From Roseobacter sp. (GTDB lineage: Bacteria; Pseudomonadota; Alphaproteobacteria; Rhodobacterales; Rhodobacteraceae): a stretch of 59,131 nt of DNA. Made by a program: the position numbers and the translations under genes. This document shows positions 18,175 to 27,443 of the stretch, one piece after another (position 1 is the stretch's first letter; every line of letters starts with the position of its first letter). Below the pieces are notes generated by a model. It did not search any database. It was not told the DNA's origin and was given only the letters and a program-made list of their open reading frames with translations. Location: the NCBI GenBank assembly GCA_024636475.1, contig JAGXHA010000016.1:1-59131 (forward strand). Reading direction: 5' to 3'.

Positions 18175-18263
18175 GCTGGACCCGCCTTTCGCACCCTCTA
18201 TGATCGGTGCATACGTTCTTGAGGCTTTTGCTGCCAATTTGCCACTTATGGAGTGACACAACT

Positions 18264-19448
18264 ATGTTCGCCGTTTTCGACACCCTCCGCAAGCCACTGC
18301 GGCTTTTGATCCTGCCCCTCATGGCCTTTGTTTTGGCTGCCTGCGAGCCGGGACTGACGAATAATGTGGGTGGCACTGCCGGCCCAAAGGTTGATGCAAC
18401 CAAACCAATTCCAGTTGCATTGCTTATTCCACGCGGCGGTTCGGCCAGCGATAACCTGCTTGCCCAAGAGCTTGAGAATGCTGCGCGCCTTGCCATTCGT
18501 GACCTTTCGGGCGTCCAGATTGACCTGCGCGTTTACGGAACGGCCGGAAGTGCTGCTTTGGCAGGTACCGCCGCTGCCCAAGCCGTTACAGACGGCGCAC
18601 AGATCATTGTTGGACCCCTTTATGGCGAAGCCGCTAACGCTGCTGGCAATGCGGTTGCAGGGAAAGGCGTCAATGTGCTGTCGTTCTCGAACAACCCGAC
18701 CATTGCGGGCGGCAACGTTTTTGTCATGGGGCAAGGATTTGGCGACACATCAAACCGCTTGGTGCGCTATGCCAAAGCGACGGGAAAAGACAAAATCCTT
18801 GTGCTGCATGGCAATGATGTTGCAGGCCAACTGGGCCGGGATGCGATCTTGAACGCGATTGCGGCCAATGGGGCAACGTCTGCCGGGGTCGTCGATTATG
18901 CGCTCAGCCAGGAATCCGTGATCGCCGCGGTCCCGCGTGTGAAGGCCGCAGCCGAGGCCAACGGTGCCACTGCAATCTTTCTGACAACATCCTCGGCCAG
19001 TGCACTGCCGCTGTTCGCTCAGTTGTTGCCCGAGGCGGGTTTGTCGGTTGGTACAACGCAATATATCGGCCTGACACGTTGGGACATTCCACCCCAGACA
19101 CTGGCCCTGCCCGGTGTACAGGGCGGTTGGTTCGCATTGCCTGATCCGTCTGCGTCGGCTGTCTTCACGCAGCGCTATTCGGCGGCTTATGGCAGCACAC
19201 CCAACCCGATTGCCGGATTGGCGTTTGATGGCATTGCCGCGATTGGCGCTTTGGTCAAATCAGGCAAATCAAATGCATTATCTGCAGCCCGACTGACCCA
19301 AGGTGCCGGGTTCCGCGGTTCCAGCGGTGTATTCCGCTTTAAAGCTGACGGGACAACCGAGCACGGTCTGGCGATTGCAACGATCCGCAACCAGTCGGTT
19401 GTGATTATTGACCCGGCGCCACAAGGCTTCGGCGGTGCAGGCTTCTAA
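18264..19448 (+). CDS. LpoA/LppC-like penicillin-binding protein activator lipoprotein
   Basis: 394 residues from the ATG at 18264 (GGAGTG upstream). The signal peptide ends in a lipobox, FVLAACEPG, so Cys is the lipidated residue. The rest is a periplasmic type-1 binding-protein fold (about 50-390; VALLIPRGGSASDNLLAQ, IIVGPLYGEAANAAGN, KILVLHGNDVAGQLG), as in the C-terminal domain of E. coli LpoA and in amino-acid ABC receptors. By family it is annotated as a PBP activator, but direct evidence in alphaproteobacteria is limited. Divergent from rsmI and 10 bases ahead of glnD. Confidence 0.78.
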   Translation: MFAVFDTLRKPLRLLILPLMAFVLAACEPGLTNNVGGTAGPKVDATKPIPVALLIPRGGSASDNLLAQELENAARLAIRDLSGVQIDLRVYGTAGSAALAGTAAAQAVTDGAQIIVGPLYGEAANAAGNAVAGKGVNVLSFSNNPTIAGGNVFVMGQGFGDTSNRLVRYAKATGKDKILVLHGNDVAGQLGRDAILNAIAANGATSAGVVDYALSQESVIAAVPRVKAAAEANGATAIFLTTSSASALPLFAQLLPEAGLSVGTTQYIGLTRWDIPPQTLALPGVQGGWFALPDPSASAVFTQRYSAAYGSTPNPIAGLAFDGIAAIGALVKSGKSNALSAARLTQGAGFRGSSGVFRFKADGTTEHGLAIATIRNQSVVIIDPAPQGFGGAGF

Positions 19449-19458
19449 AGGAAACTAA

Positions 19459-22245
19459 GTGGTAAAGCCCCTAGTTGCGCAAGCAGAGTCAGGTGAAGCA
19501 ACCGCGCTTCACCTGATTAGTGCTCCTGAACTGATTTTTGACGAAGAAGCCGTCGTACAGGCCCTGACGACAGCGTTCGAGAGTTCCTCAGACAGCAGCC
19601 AGGTGCGCGCAGCGGCTGTCAAAATCCTAGGAGACGCCCAAAAAGCGGGGCGCGCAGAAATCGCACGCGCATTTGCGGCGAATCCGTTTGATGCGCGCGC
19701 CATGACGTCTGCCTATTGCTTTTTGACCGATCAACTGGTGCGCAGCACACTTCAGATCGCGGCACAAAGATTGCACCCAAAGCCCAACCCCACATCCGGT
19801 GAACGGCTGGCCGTGATCGGCGTTGGCGGTTATGGCCGGGGCGAAATGGCCCCGTTCTCTGACGTCGATCTGCTGTTTTTGATGCCCTACAAAGCCACCG
19901 CATGGACCGAAAGCGTGATCGAATCCATGCTTTACATGCTTTGGGACCTCAAGCTGAAGGTAGGCCATTCGACCCGCACCATCCGCGATTGCGTTCGCCT
20001 TGGGGCTGAAGACTTCACCATTCAGACAGCCCTGCTTGAACACCGCTTTATCGCGGGTGATCTGGGGCTGGCAGCCGATTTGGACAAGACCCTCAAAGCA
20101 GACCTGTTTGCAGGGACAGGACGCAGCTTTATCGAGGCAAAACTGAAAGAGCGCGCCTTGCGGCATCGCAAACAGGGCCTGCGCTATCAGGTTGAACCCA
20201 ACGTGAAAGAGGCCAAGGGCGGCTTGCGTGATCTGCAGTCACTTTTCTGGATTGCCAAGCATATTTATAATGTCGAAAATGCCGCTGATCTGGTGGATCA
20301 CGGCGTCTTTCTGGAAACCGAATTCAAAACCTTCGTCGCCGCCGAGAACTTTCTGTGGGCGGTGCGTGGTCATCTGCACCTTCTCTCAGGCCGCCCCACA
20401 GAACAGCTGACGTTCGATATGCAGGTCGCTGTGGCCGATGCGATGGGATATGGGGACACCGGTGGCAGGCGGGGCGTAGAAGTGTTCATGCAGGCCTATT
20501 TCCGCCATGCGACCGAGGTTGGCGAACTTACACGCATTTTCCTCACCAAACTGGAAACGATCCACGTCAAGGCAGAACCTTTACTGGAGCGTATTTTCCG
20601 ACGCCGCCCCAAGATGCGCGACGGTTACGAGGTCATTGTGGGCCGTCTGGCTATTATCGATGACAAGGCGTTCATCGCAGACAAGTTGAACCTGCTGCGC
20701 ATTTTCGAGGAAGCCCTGCGCACAGGAATGTTGATCCATCCTGATGCGATGCGGTTGGTAAAGCTGAACTTGCACCTGATTGACGACGACATGCGCAAAA
20801 ATGCCGAGGCGCAGCAGATTTTCCTTGATCTGATGCTGAAGCACGGCAACCCAGAACGCGGTCTGCGCCGCATGAACGAACTTGGCGTCCTGTCTGCGTT
20901 CATCCCCGAGTTTGAAAACATCGTCGCGATGATGCAGTTCAACATGTACCACAGCTATACTGTGGACGAACATATAATCCAGTGCATCACCAACCTTGCC
21001 CTGATTGAAAAAGGCGAGCTTGAAGAAGACTTGCCGGTTGCGTCCAGCATTCTCAAGCGCGGGGTCAACCGGCGCGTGATCTATGTGGCGCTGCTGCTGC
21101 ATGACATCGCCAAAGGGCGTCCCGAAGACCACTCGATCCTTGGGGCGCAGATGGCGCGCAAGATCGGACCACGACTGGGCCTGCACAAGGCCGAGGTCGA
21201 CACCGTTGAATGGCTGGTGCGATACCATCTGTTGATGTCCGACATGGCACAAAAACGCGATATCGCAGACCCGCGTACCGTGCGCGATTTCGCCAAGGCG
21301 GTGCAAACCGTCAAACGGCTGGACCTGCTTTGCGTGCTGACCGTCTGCGACATTCGCGGTGTTGGCCCGAACACGTGGAACAACTGGAAGGCCGTCCTGA
21401 TCCGTGGCCTGTACCGGCAAACCAAACGTGCGCTGGAAACGGGACTGGAAGACCTGAACCGTGAAAACCGGGGCACTGAAGCCAAAAAGACATTGCGCGC
21501 GGCCCTTGCAGATTGGCCCCGCAAGGATTTGCAGGCTGAAACTTCCCGCCATTACCCACCTTATTGGCAAGGGCTGCACGTCACCGCCCATGTCGTCTTT
21601 GCCCGGCTTTTGCGTGACACCAAAGATGGTGAAATCGGCATTGATCTTCACCCTGACGAAGACCGCGATGCGACGCGGGCGTGTTTCGTCATGGCCGACC
21701 ACCCCGGCATCTTCTCGCGCCTTGCCGGTGCCTTGGCGCTGGTCGGTGCCAATGTTGTCGACGCGCGCAGCTATACAACCAAAGACGGCTATGTCACCGA
21801 TGCGTTCTGGATACAGGATGCCGAAGGCAACCCCTATGACGCCGCCCGTTTACCACGTTTGCGGCAGATGATCTCGAAAACGCTCAAGGGCGAAATCCGC
21901 GCCCGTGAAGAGCTGAAATCCCGCGACAAGATCAAAAAGCGCGAGAAAGCCTTTAGGGTGCCGACCCATATCACCTTTGATAACGAAGGCTCCGAGATCT
22001 ACACCATCATCGAGGTCGATACCCGTGACCGCCCCGGCTTGCTGTATGATCTGGCGCGCAGCTTGTCAGAATCCAACGTCTATATCGCAAACGCGGTCAT
22101 CGCGACCTACGGCGAGCAGGTGGTCGATACGTTCTATGTAAAAGATATGTTCGGGCTGAAATATTATACCGAAAGCAAGCAAAAGACGCTGGAAAAACGG
22201 TTACGTCTGGCCATTGCAGAAGGGGTCGAGCGCGCAAAGGATTAG
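19459..22245 (+). CDS. glnD: [Protein-PII] uridylyltransferase / uridylyl-removing enzyme GlnD
   Basis: 928 residues, starting at a GTG (19459) preceded by AAAGGAAAC. Order of domains: nucleotidyltransferase with GGYGRGEMAPFSDVD (about 122-136), a helical linker region with EAKGGLRDLQSLFWI, an HD hydrolase domain (LLHDIAKGRPEDHS, about 545-560) and two ACT domains (about 740-810 and 850-920) that sense glutamine. It uridylylates and deuridylylates PII proteins, which is the entry point of nitrogen control. It lies 10 bases after the lipoprotein gene. Its stop overlaps that of convergent bciA by four bases. Confidence 0.96.
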   Translation: MVKPLVAQAESGEATALHLISAPELIFDEEAVVQALTTAFESSSDSSQVRAAAVKILGDAQKAGRAEIARAFAANPFDARAMTSAYCFLTDQLVRSTLQIAAQRLHPKPNPTSGERLAVIGVGGYGRGEMAPFSDVDLLFLMPYKATAWTESVIESMLYMLWDLKLKVGHSTRTIRDCVRLGAEDFTIQTALLEHRFIAGDLGLAADLDKTLKADLFAGTGRSFIEAKLKERALRHRKQGLRYQVEPNVKEAKGGLRDLQSLFWIAKHIYNVENAADLVDHGVFLETEFKTFVAAENFLWAVRGHLHLLSGRPTEQLTFDMQVAVADAMGYGDTGGRRGVEVFMQAYFRHATEVGELTRIFLTKLETIHVKAEPLLERIFRRRPKMRDGYEVIVGRLAIIDDKAFIADKLNLLRIFEEALRTGMLIHPDAMRLVKLNLHLIDDDMRKNAEAQQIFLDLMLKHGNPERGLRRMNELGVLSAFIPEFENIVAMMQFNMYHSYTVDEHIIQCITNLALIEKGELEEDLPVASSILKRGVNRRVIYVALLLHDIAKGRPEDHSILGAQMARKIGPRLGLHKAEVDTVEWLVRYHLLMSDMAQKRDIADPRTVRDFAKAVQTVKRLDLLCVLTVCDIRGVGPNTWNNWKAVLIRGLYRQTKRALETGLEDLNRENRGTEAKKTLRAALADWPRKDLQAETSRHYPPYWQGLHVTAHVVFARLLRDTKDGEIGIDLHPDEDRDATRACFVMADHPGIFSRLAGALALVGANVVDARSYTTKDGYVTDAFWIQDAEGNPYDAARLPRLRQMISKTLKGEIRAREELKSRDKIKKREKAFRVPTHITFDNEGSEIYTIIEVDTRDRPGLLYDLARSLSESNVYIANAVIATYGEQVVDTFYVKDMFGLKYYTESKQKTLEKRLRLAIAEGVERAKD

Positions 22246-23219
22246 AAAACGCTGTGATCTCCCCGCTGCGCGCTTTGGCCTTCGGCAACCAGCTTGGCGT
22301 AATAGTCAAATAGCGTTTCTGTGCCGGTCTCGGGCGTGGCCCCGGCATCGTAGCGGCCCGACTTTTCGTCCCAGACCAGCATCGATTCGGTGGCATAATA
22401 GCGCCCGATCCGCGCCAGCTCGCCCTTTTCTGCCAGCTTTGGGCTGACCTTGCCCATGGCCCGCAAGATGCCGCCAATAAGATCAAACATCGCCACTGGT
22501 ATCTTTTTGTATTTCGGGGGCTTGCCCGTCAGGCGGAACAGCTCCTCGCCTTGCTCTTTCAACGTCACCGCCCCACCCGGCCCACCAATCGGCAAAATGG
22601 CGTTCTGTTTTGCGGGGTCCATCAGACAATCCGCGATAAACGCACCCAGGTCATCATTGCTGATCGGCTTGCAAGCGGTCAACGTCCCGTCACCAAACAG
22701 CAAAAACGGCTTGCCGCTGCGCACACGGTCAATCTGCCCCGACAGGGATTTGAAGAATGCTGTGGGTCTCACGATTGAGTAGCTCAGCCCCGATTGCATC
22801 AGCTTCTCTTCAAATGCCAGCTTGGCATGCTGAAACGCCAGCAAAGGCTTTTGCACACAAATTGCCGACAACAACACGAACTGCGTGACGCCAGCCTGTT
22901 GCGCTGTGGTCAGGACGTTTAAATTCGCTTCATAATCGACCCGCCACGAATCTTTTGGCGTGCCGGTACGCGAGGCGATACACGACACGACCGCGTCGAA
23001 CCGTTCACCGCAAAAACCGTCTTGGATCAGATCTTCAGGGTCAAAGATATCCGCAACCCGATAGGTCGCGCCCTCGATCGGGTGTGCTGGCTCACGGCGC
23101 ACAAGGCAGGTCACCACGTGCCCACGCGCAACAATCGCGCGCGCGGTCGCATGGCCCGCCGTGCCGGTAGCCCCCAGCATCAAAACACGTTTGCGCAGCT
23201 GATCTTGCATCTGTTCCAT
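22242..23219 (-). CDS. bciA: BciA-type 8-vinyl reductase of chlorophyll precursors
   Basis: 325 residues from the ATG at 23219; ATG 23210 is an alternative and an ORF extension to 23336 looks unsupported. It is an atypical short-chain dehydrogenase: nucleotide site MLGATGTAGHATARAIV near the N-terminus, then PTAFFKSLSGQ, ACKPISNDDLGAFIADC, LPIGGPGGAVTLKEQGE and IGRYYATESMLVWD. These blocks closely match plant and purple-bacterial divinyl (proto)chlorophyllide 8-vinyl reductase (DVR/BciA), which uses NADPH to reduce the C8 vinyl group. Known purple phototrophs often keep bciA outside the photosynthesis gene cluster, as here. Divergent from murJ. Confidence 0.75.
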   Translation of the reverse strand: MEQMQDQLRKRVLMLGATGTAGHATARAIVARGHVVTCLVRREPAHPIEGATYRVADIFDPEDLIQDGFCGERFDAVVSCIASRTGTPKDSWRVDYEANLNVLTTAQQAGVTQFVLLSAICVQKPLLAFQHAKLAFEEKLMQSGLSYSIVRPTAFFKSLSGQIDRVRSGKPFLLFGDGTLTACKPISNDDLGAFIADCLMDPAKQNAILPIGGPGGAVTLKEQGEELFRLTGKPPKYKKIPVAMFDLIGGILRAMGKVSPKLAEKGELARIGRYYATESMLVWDEKSGRYDAGATPETGTETLFDYYAKLVAEGQSAQRGDHSVF

Positions 23220-23335
23220 GCCTGCACAGTCAGCAGTTTTCCGACGCCTTGCAACCCCGTTGGTCATATCAACATTGCGCAAGCCCCCGCCAAGCGCTAG
23301 GCCATTTGCATCGCAGTCACAGGCAGACCCACGCA

Positions 23336-24928
23336 ATGAAACCCATCCGACTCATGTCCGGCTTTTTTACCGTGGGGATATGGACCCTGCTCAGCCGTGT
23401 CATGGGGTTCATCCGGGATGTCATGGTGGCAGGCTATCTCGGCTCCGGCCCCGCTGCCGAGGCTTTTCTGGTCGCCTTTTCGCTGCCCAATATGTTCCGC
23501 CGTTTCTTCGCCGAAGGCGCGTTCAACATGGCCTTTGTGCCAATGTTTTCCAAAAAGCTTGAAAGCGGGGAAGGGCCGGAAGAATTTGCCCAGGACGCGT
23601 TTGTGGGCATGGCGTTTATCCTGACGATGTTCACCATCATCGGCATTATTGCAATGCCCGGTCTGGTGCTCCTGATGGCGGCTGGCTTTGCGGGTGATGA
23701 GCGTTTTGATCTGGCTGTTGAATATGGCCGCCTCGCCTTCCCCTACATCCTGTTCATCTCGCTTGCCGCCCTGGTATCGGGCGTTCTGAACGCGACAGGG
23801 CGCTTTATGGCCGCTGCAGCGGCACCCGTTGTGTTGAACATCGTTTTCATCATCGCCGTGCTGATCGGTGCTGCCATGGGCCGCGACGGGTCAGAGGCGC
23901 TTGGCCTTGGCATTGACAAGGCCCTCGGTCTGCAAATCGGGAACACGCTGGCCCTGTCGGTCCCGATCGCTGGCATCGCGCAATTGGCGCTGGTCTGGTG
24001 GGCCGCCAGACGTGCAGGTTTTACGCTGGGGTTCACCCGCCGCCCCCGCCTGACCCCCGAACTCAAGCGCCTTGCCATCATCGCCGCACCTGCAGCGCTT
24101 GCAGGCGGTGTGATGCAGGTCAACCTGTTGGTCGGTCGCCAAGTGGCCAGCTTTTACGAAGGCGCAGTTGCATGGCTGAGCTACGCGGATCGGCTCTATC
24201 AACTGCCGCTTGGCGTGGTTGGCATTGCCATCGGCGTCGTATTGCTGCCCGACCTTTCGCGCCGTCTCAAGGCAGGCGACGAACAAGGTTCGCATACCCA
24301 GATCAGCCGCGCAGCCGAAGTGTCGCTGGCCCTGACGATCCCTTCGGCTGTCGCGCTGATGGTGATCCCCTTCACGCTGGCCTCGGTCTTGTTCCAGCGG
24401 GGTGCCACGACCGTGGATGACGCCGCAGCGATTGCGATTGCCGTTGCGATCTACGGTCTTGGCCTTCCGGCTTTCGTGCTGCAAAAAATCCTTCAACCGC
24501 TCTATTATGCACGCGAAGACACCAAGCGCCCGTTCTATTTTGCCGTTGTTGCGATGGTGATAAATGTGGTGGCCGCCGTCGGCCTCAGCCCCGTCATCGG
24601 ATGGATCGCACCTGCTATTGCCACGACGCTGGCAGGATGGGCGATGTTTGGCCTGCTGGCCTACGGCGCACGCGGCTTTGGCTTGGCTGCAAAATTCGAC
24701 TCCCGGTTTCACAAACGCATTTGGCGCATCCTCGCCGCATCTGTCTTTATGGGGGGCGCGCTGTGGCTGGGCAACGTCGCACTGCAACCTCTGTTGGGTC
24801 AGGCATGGTGGCGTGGTATCGGCTTGCTGATCCTTATCATGATCGCAGCGATCAGCTATTTCGGCTTTGGCCACCTTATCGGTGCATTCAAATTAGGTGA
24901 ATTCAAACGCACCTTAAAACGCGGCTGA
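23336..24928 (+). CDS. murJ: MurJ, lipid II flippase
   Basis: 530 residues from ATG 23336 (MKPIRLMSGFFTVGIWTLL); an ORF start at 23249 would enter the region upstream of bciA. About 14 membrane segments of the MviN/MOP fold. Family blocks: SRVMGFIRDVMVA, AFLVAFSLPNMFRRFFAEGA, FNMAFVPMFSK, YADRLYQLPLGVVGIAIG and LFQRGATTVDDA. MurJ moves lipid II across the inner membrane for wall synthesis. The ribosome site is weak. No Rhodobacterales-specific oddity seen. Confidence 0.95.
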   Translation: MKPIRLMSGFFTVGIWTLLSRVMGFIRDVMVAGYLGSGPAAEAFLVAFSLPNMFRRFFAEGAFNMAFVPMFSKKLESGEGPEEFAQDAFVGMAFILTMFTIIGIIAMPGLVLLMAAGFAGDERFDLAVEYGRLAFPYILFISLAALVSGVLNATGRFMAAAAAPVVLNIVFIIAVLIGAAMGRDGSEALGLGIDKALGLQIGNTLALSVPIAGIAQLALVWWAARRAGFTLGFTRRPRLTPELKRLAIIAAPAALAGGVMQVNLLVGRQVASFYEGAVAWLSYADRLYQLPLGVVGIAIGVVLLPDLSRRLKAGDEQGSHTQISRAAEVSLALTIPSAVALMVIPFTLASVLFQRGATTVDDAAAIAIAVAIYGLGLPAFVLQKILQPLYYAREDTKRPFYFAVVAMVINVVAAVGLSPVIGWIAPAIATTLAGWAMFGLLAYGARGFGLAAKFDSRFHKRIWRILAASVFMGGALWLGNVALQPLLGQAWWRGIGLLILIMIAAISYFGFGHLIGAFKLGEFKRTLKRG

Positions 24929-24936
24929 CACCATAT

Positions 24937-24983
24937 TTCCAAATGGTTCAAAATCCCGGGGGGTCAGGGGGGCTGGCCCCCCT
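24937..24983. repeat. Shared word plus G6/C6 hairpin between murJ and rhomboid gene
   Basis: TTCCAAATGGTTCAAAATCC (24937-24956) repeats the word seen at 8850-8868 with one substitution and one inserted base. It is followed by AGGGGGG (24966-24972), CTGG and CCCCCCT (24977-24983), a 7-base perfect stem. It lies between two convergent genes and is a probable bidirectional terminator or a member of a dispersed intergenic family. Confidence 0.5.
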
Positions 24984-24999
24984 TGCCTCTCGAAAATCC

Positions 25000-25686
25000 C
25001 TAACGATGCCGGACCCGGTCGCGTAGCTTTGCCCATTCCCCCGGAGCCAGCAAAAAACACAAGCCAAAGCCCACAAAGAACCCAAACAGTTCCGCCAGCC
25101 ATTGGGTGCCCGCCTCAAAGAACACGCCCCACAGCAACTGTATGCCCATCAGAACGGCAATCAGTGAAAAGGCACGGTATTGCGCCTCGCCCAGGCTCGA
25201 CAGCCTGCGCCACATCACGAAAGAATACCCCCCGATCAGCCCGTACACACTCGGATAGGCCCCAACCATCCAGACCGGATCATTCAGCACCAGCGCATAA
25301 AGTACAGCGCCCAAGATGCCCGACGCAAAGAAGATGGTCAGAAACGCCACCTGTCCCATGGCCTCGGACACCATTTTGCCCAAGGCCAGCAGCAGCACGA
25401 CTGCAAAGATCGCATGGGTAAAACCCAGATGCACAAAAGAATAGGTCACGGCCCGTGGCACTTCGGACAGCGGAAAGCGCCAATTGGCGATCATCCAATC
25501 GAACATTTCGCCCGAAAATCCATAGTCGCGGATCAGCGCCAACCGCCAGCCAATTGCACCTGGCCCTCCGATAAGGCCAGCTTCGGCCAAGGACAGCCCG
25601 ACCTCGACCCCTGCGATGGCCAGGAAAACCAAGGTAACGGCAGCAGGCAGCGGGTTTACGGGCGGTTGAAAGTCGGGGTCGGTCAT
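25000..25686 (-). CDS. Rhomboid-family membrane protein lacking catalytic residues
   Basis: 228 residues with about six membrane segments and rhomboid layout: YSFVHLGFTHAIFAVVLLLA (first His-rich helix, 82-101), then the active-site loop region GAYPSVYGLIGG (142-153) and a final helix AELFGFFVGFGL (198-209). In active rhomboids the loop reads GxSGxxxG and the last helix AHxxG. Here the serine position is Tyr144 (next to Pro145) and the histidine position is Glu199; the oxyanion Asn of helix 2 is also replaced. So it is likely a catalytically dead rhomboid fold. ATG with AAGGAGG upstream. Convergent with murJ, divergent from trpS. Confidence 0.72.
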   Translation of the reverse strand: MTDPDFQPPVNPLPAAVTLVFLAIAGVEVGLSLAEAGLIGGPGAIGWRLALIRDYGFSGEMFDWMIANWRFPLSEVPRAVTYSFVHLGFTHAIFAVVLLLALGKMVSEAMGQVAFLTIFFASGILGAVLYALVLNDPVWMVGAYPSVYGLIGGYSFVMWRRLSSLGEAQYRAFSLIAVLMGIQLLWGVFFEAGTQWLAELFGFFVGFGLCFLLAPGEWAKLRDRVRHR

Positions 25687-25761
25687 AGGGCCTCCTTGAC
25701 GGGGTTGGTGCGCATGGGTAAGCCCATCGGGCCGTAGTTTCCAGCCTTATCGGAGCGCTCC

Positions 25762-26784
25762 ATGACCAACACCACTTTCACCCCGCGCGTGTTCTCGGGC
25801 ATTCAGCCTTCGGGTGGTCTGACGCTTGGCAATTATCTCGGCGCGATGAAGCGCTTTGTCGATATGCAGAACGAGGGGTCTTTCCAGACGGTTTACTGTA
25901 TGGTCGACCTGCACGCGATCACCGCCAAATGGCAGGATCCGGCCACCTTGCGCCACAATACCCGTGAACTGGCCGCAGGGTTCATCGCAGCGGGCATCGA
26001 TCCTGAAAAATCCATTCTGATCAATCAATCCCAAGTGCCTGAACACGCGCAGCTTGCGTGGATTTTCAACTGTGTGGCGCGTATGGGTTGGATGGGCCGC
26101 ATGACCCAGTGGAAGGACAAGGCCGGCAAAAATGCCGAGGCCGCGTCGCTGGGCCTTTTTGCCTACCCCGCGCTGATGGCTGCAGACATCCTGATCTACC
26201 ATGCGACCCATGTGCCCGTGGGCGAAGATCAAAAACAGCATCTTGAGTTGACCCGTGACATCGCCGCCAAATTCAACCATGACTACGGCGTTGATTTCTT
26301 TCCCCTGACCGAACCTGTGATCGAAGGGGCCGCGACCCGTGTGATGTCCTTGCGCGACGGATCCAAGAAAATGTCGAAATCCGACCCGTCGGATGCCAGC
26401 CGGATCAACCTGACCGATGATGCAGACACCATCGCCAAAAAAATCCGCAAGGCCAAGACCGATCCAGATGCGCTGCCCTCCGAAATTGAAGGTCTGAAGG
26501 ACCGCCCCGAAGCGCGCAATCTGGTGAACATCTATGCTGCGCTGAATGACCAAACTGTCGAACAGGTTTTGGCAGATGTTGGCGGCCAGCAGTTCGGTTC
26601 GTTCAAACCGCTGCTTGCCGATCTGGCCGTGGCCAAGATGTCGCCCATCAGCACCCGCATGGCAGAATTGATGGCGGATACTGCTGAAATCGACCGTATT
26701 TTGGCCCATGGCGCGACCCAAGCCCGCGAAATCACCGCGCCAATCCTCAAAAAGACCTATGATATCGTCGGGATGGTCGGCTAA
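25762..26784 (+). CDS. trpS: Tryptophanyl-tRNA synthetase
   Basis: 340 residues, class I fold. The HIGH-equivalent is [18 protein letters not shown] (residues 10-27) and the KMSKS loop is [10 protein letters not shown] (about 206-215). [15 protein letters not shown] and [10 protein letters not shown] are typical TrpRS blocks. It charges tRNA-Trp in the cytosol. The start ATG at 25762 is preceded by GGAG. It is divergent from the rhomboid gene across a 75-base gap that contains the small inverted repeat ATGGG-TAAG-CCCAT. Confidence 0.96.
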   Translation: MTNTTFTPRVFSGIQPSGGLTLGNYLGAMKRFVDMQNEGSFQTVYCMVDLHAITAKWQDPATLRHNTRELAAGFIAAGIDPEKSILINQSQVPEHAQLAWIFNCVARMGWMGRMTQWKDKAGKNAEAASLGLFAYPALMAADILIYHATHVPVGEDQKQHLELTRDIAAKFNHDYGVDFFPLTEPVIEGAATRVMSLRDGSKKMSKSDPSDASRINLTDDADTIAKKIRKAKTDPDALPSEIEGLKDRPEARNLVNIYAALNDQTVEQVLADVGGQQFGSFKPLLADLAVAKMSPISTRMAELMADTAEIDRILAHGATQAREITAPILKKTYDIVGMVG

Positions 26785-26910
26785 ACCGCCCTGCGCCCCC
26801 TTCACCGACAAGGCTGCGCATTTTTGCACAGATGGCGCGCGTTGTGCCCTCTGGTTTAACGGCCCCGGTGTCGCCATCTTACGGTCAGTGTAAGAAGAAA
26901 GGCGCATCAC

Positions 26911-27381
26911 ATGGCTCATGCATCAGTCGGTCACGTTCATCTCAAGGTCGCGGATCTTGAACGCGCGATCACGTTCTACCGCGACATCCTTGGTTTTGAG
27001 CTTAACAAGAAATTCGGGACGCAAGCGGCCTTTCTGGGGGCTGGTGGCTATCACCACCACATTGGCCTGAACACTTGGGAAAGCGCGGGTGCCACGCCCC
27101 CGCCCGAGGGGCACACAGGGCTTTATCATGCGGCGTTCCTGTACCCAGACCGCCCTGCCTTGGCCGCTGTCCTGAAGCGCATCGTCGCTGCGGGCATCGC
27201 ACTTGATGGCGCTGCGGATCACGGCGTGAGCGAAGCGATCTACCTGCGGGACCCTGACAATAACGGTGTTGAAATTTACCGGGACCGCGCTGAAGAAGAC
27301 TGGCCGCGTGATGGTGCTGGCAAAATCAACATGATCAACGCCCCGCTTGACCTGAACGCCTTGCTTGCCGAAGCACCTTAG
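26911..27381 (+). CDS. VOC family (glyoxalase/dioxygenase-fold) protein
   Basis: 156 residues with one vicinal-oxygen-chelate unit pair: SVGHVHLKVADLERAITFYR at the N-terminus (metal His about residue 9), YHHHIGLNTW (about 48-57), LYHAAFLYPDRPAL and YLRDPDNNGVEIYRDR (metal Glu) at the C-terminal side. This pattern resembles catechol-2,3-dioxygenase-like YwbC/CatE proteins. The substrate is not known. It precedes the deacetylase-like gene by 62 bases and may be co-transcribed. Confidence 0.82.
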   Translation: MAHASVGHVHLKVADLERAITFYRDILGFELNKKFGTQAAFLGAGGYHHHIGLNTWESAGATPPPEGHTGLYHAAFLYPDRPALAAVLKRIVAAGIALDGAADHGVSEAIYLRDPDNNGVEIYRDRAEEDWPRDGAGKINMINAPLDLNALLAEAP

Positions 27382-27443
27382 ACCCGGTGGACAATCCCCT
27401 TGTGTTGGGCCAGCTTCGGCCTGACACGGATAAGGATAGATAG

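Noticed and set aside
18175..18261. Longer ATG start for RsmI at 18261
   Set aside because: The extra 29 residues are unlike the family and the ATG lies only three bases from the start of the divergent lipoprotein gene; the TTG at 18174 gives the expected N-terminus.
20581..21702. 373-residue open frame on the minus strand
   Set aside because: It is the shadow of glnD (high-GC coding bias), with no family resemblance and no ribosome site.
24966..24983. Considered as a plasmid-type or phage attachment palindrome
   Set aside because: It lies between two convergent genes with no integrase nearby; a terminator explains it better.
25747..26919. 390-residue minus-strand open frame over trpS
   Set aside because: Shadow of trpS; TrpRS motifs are complete on the plus strand.
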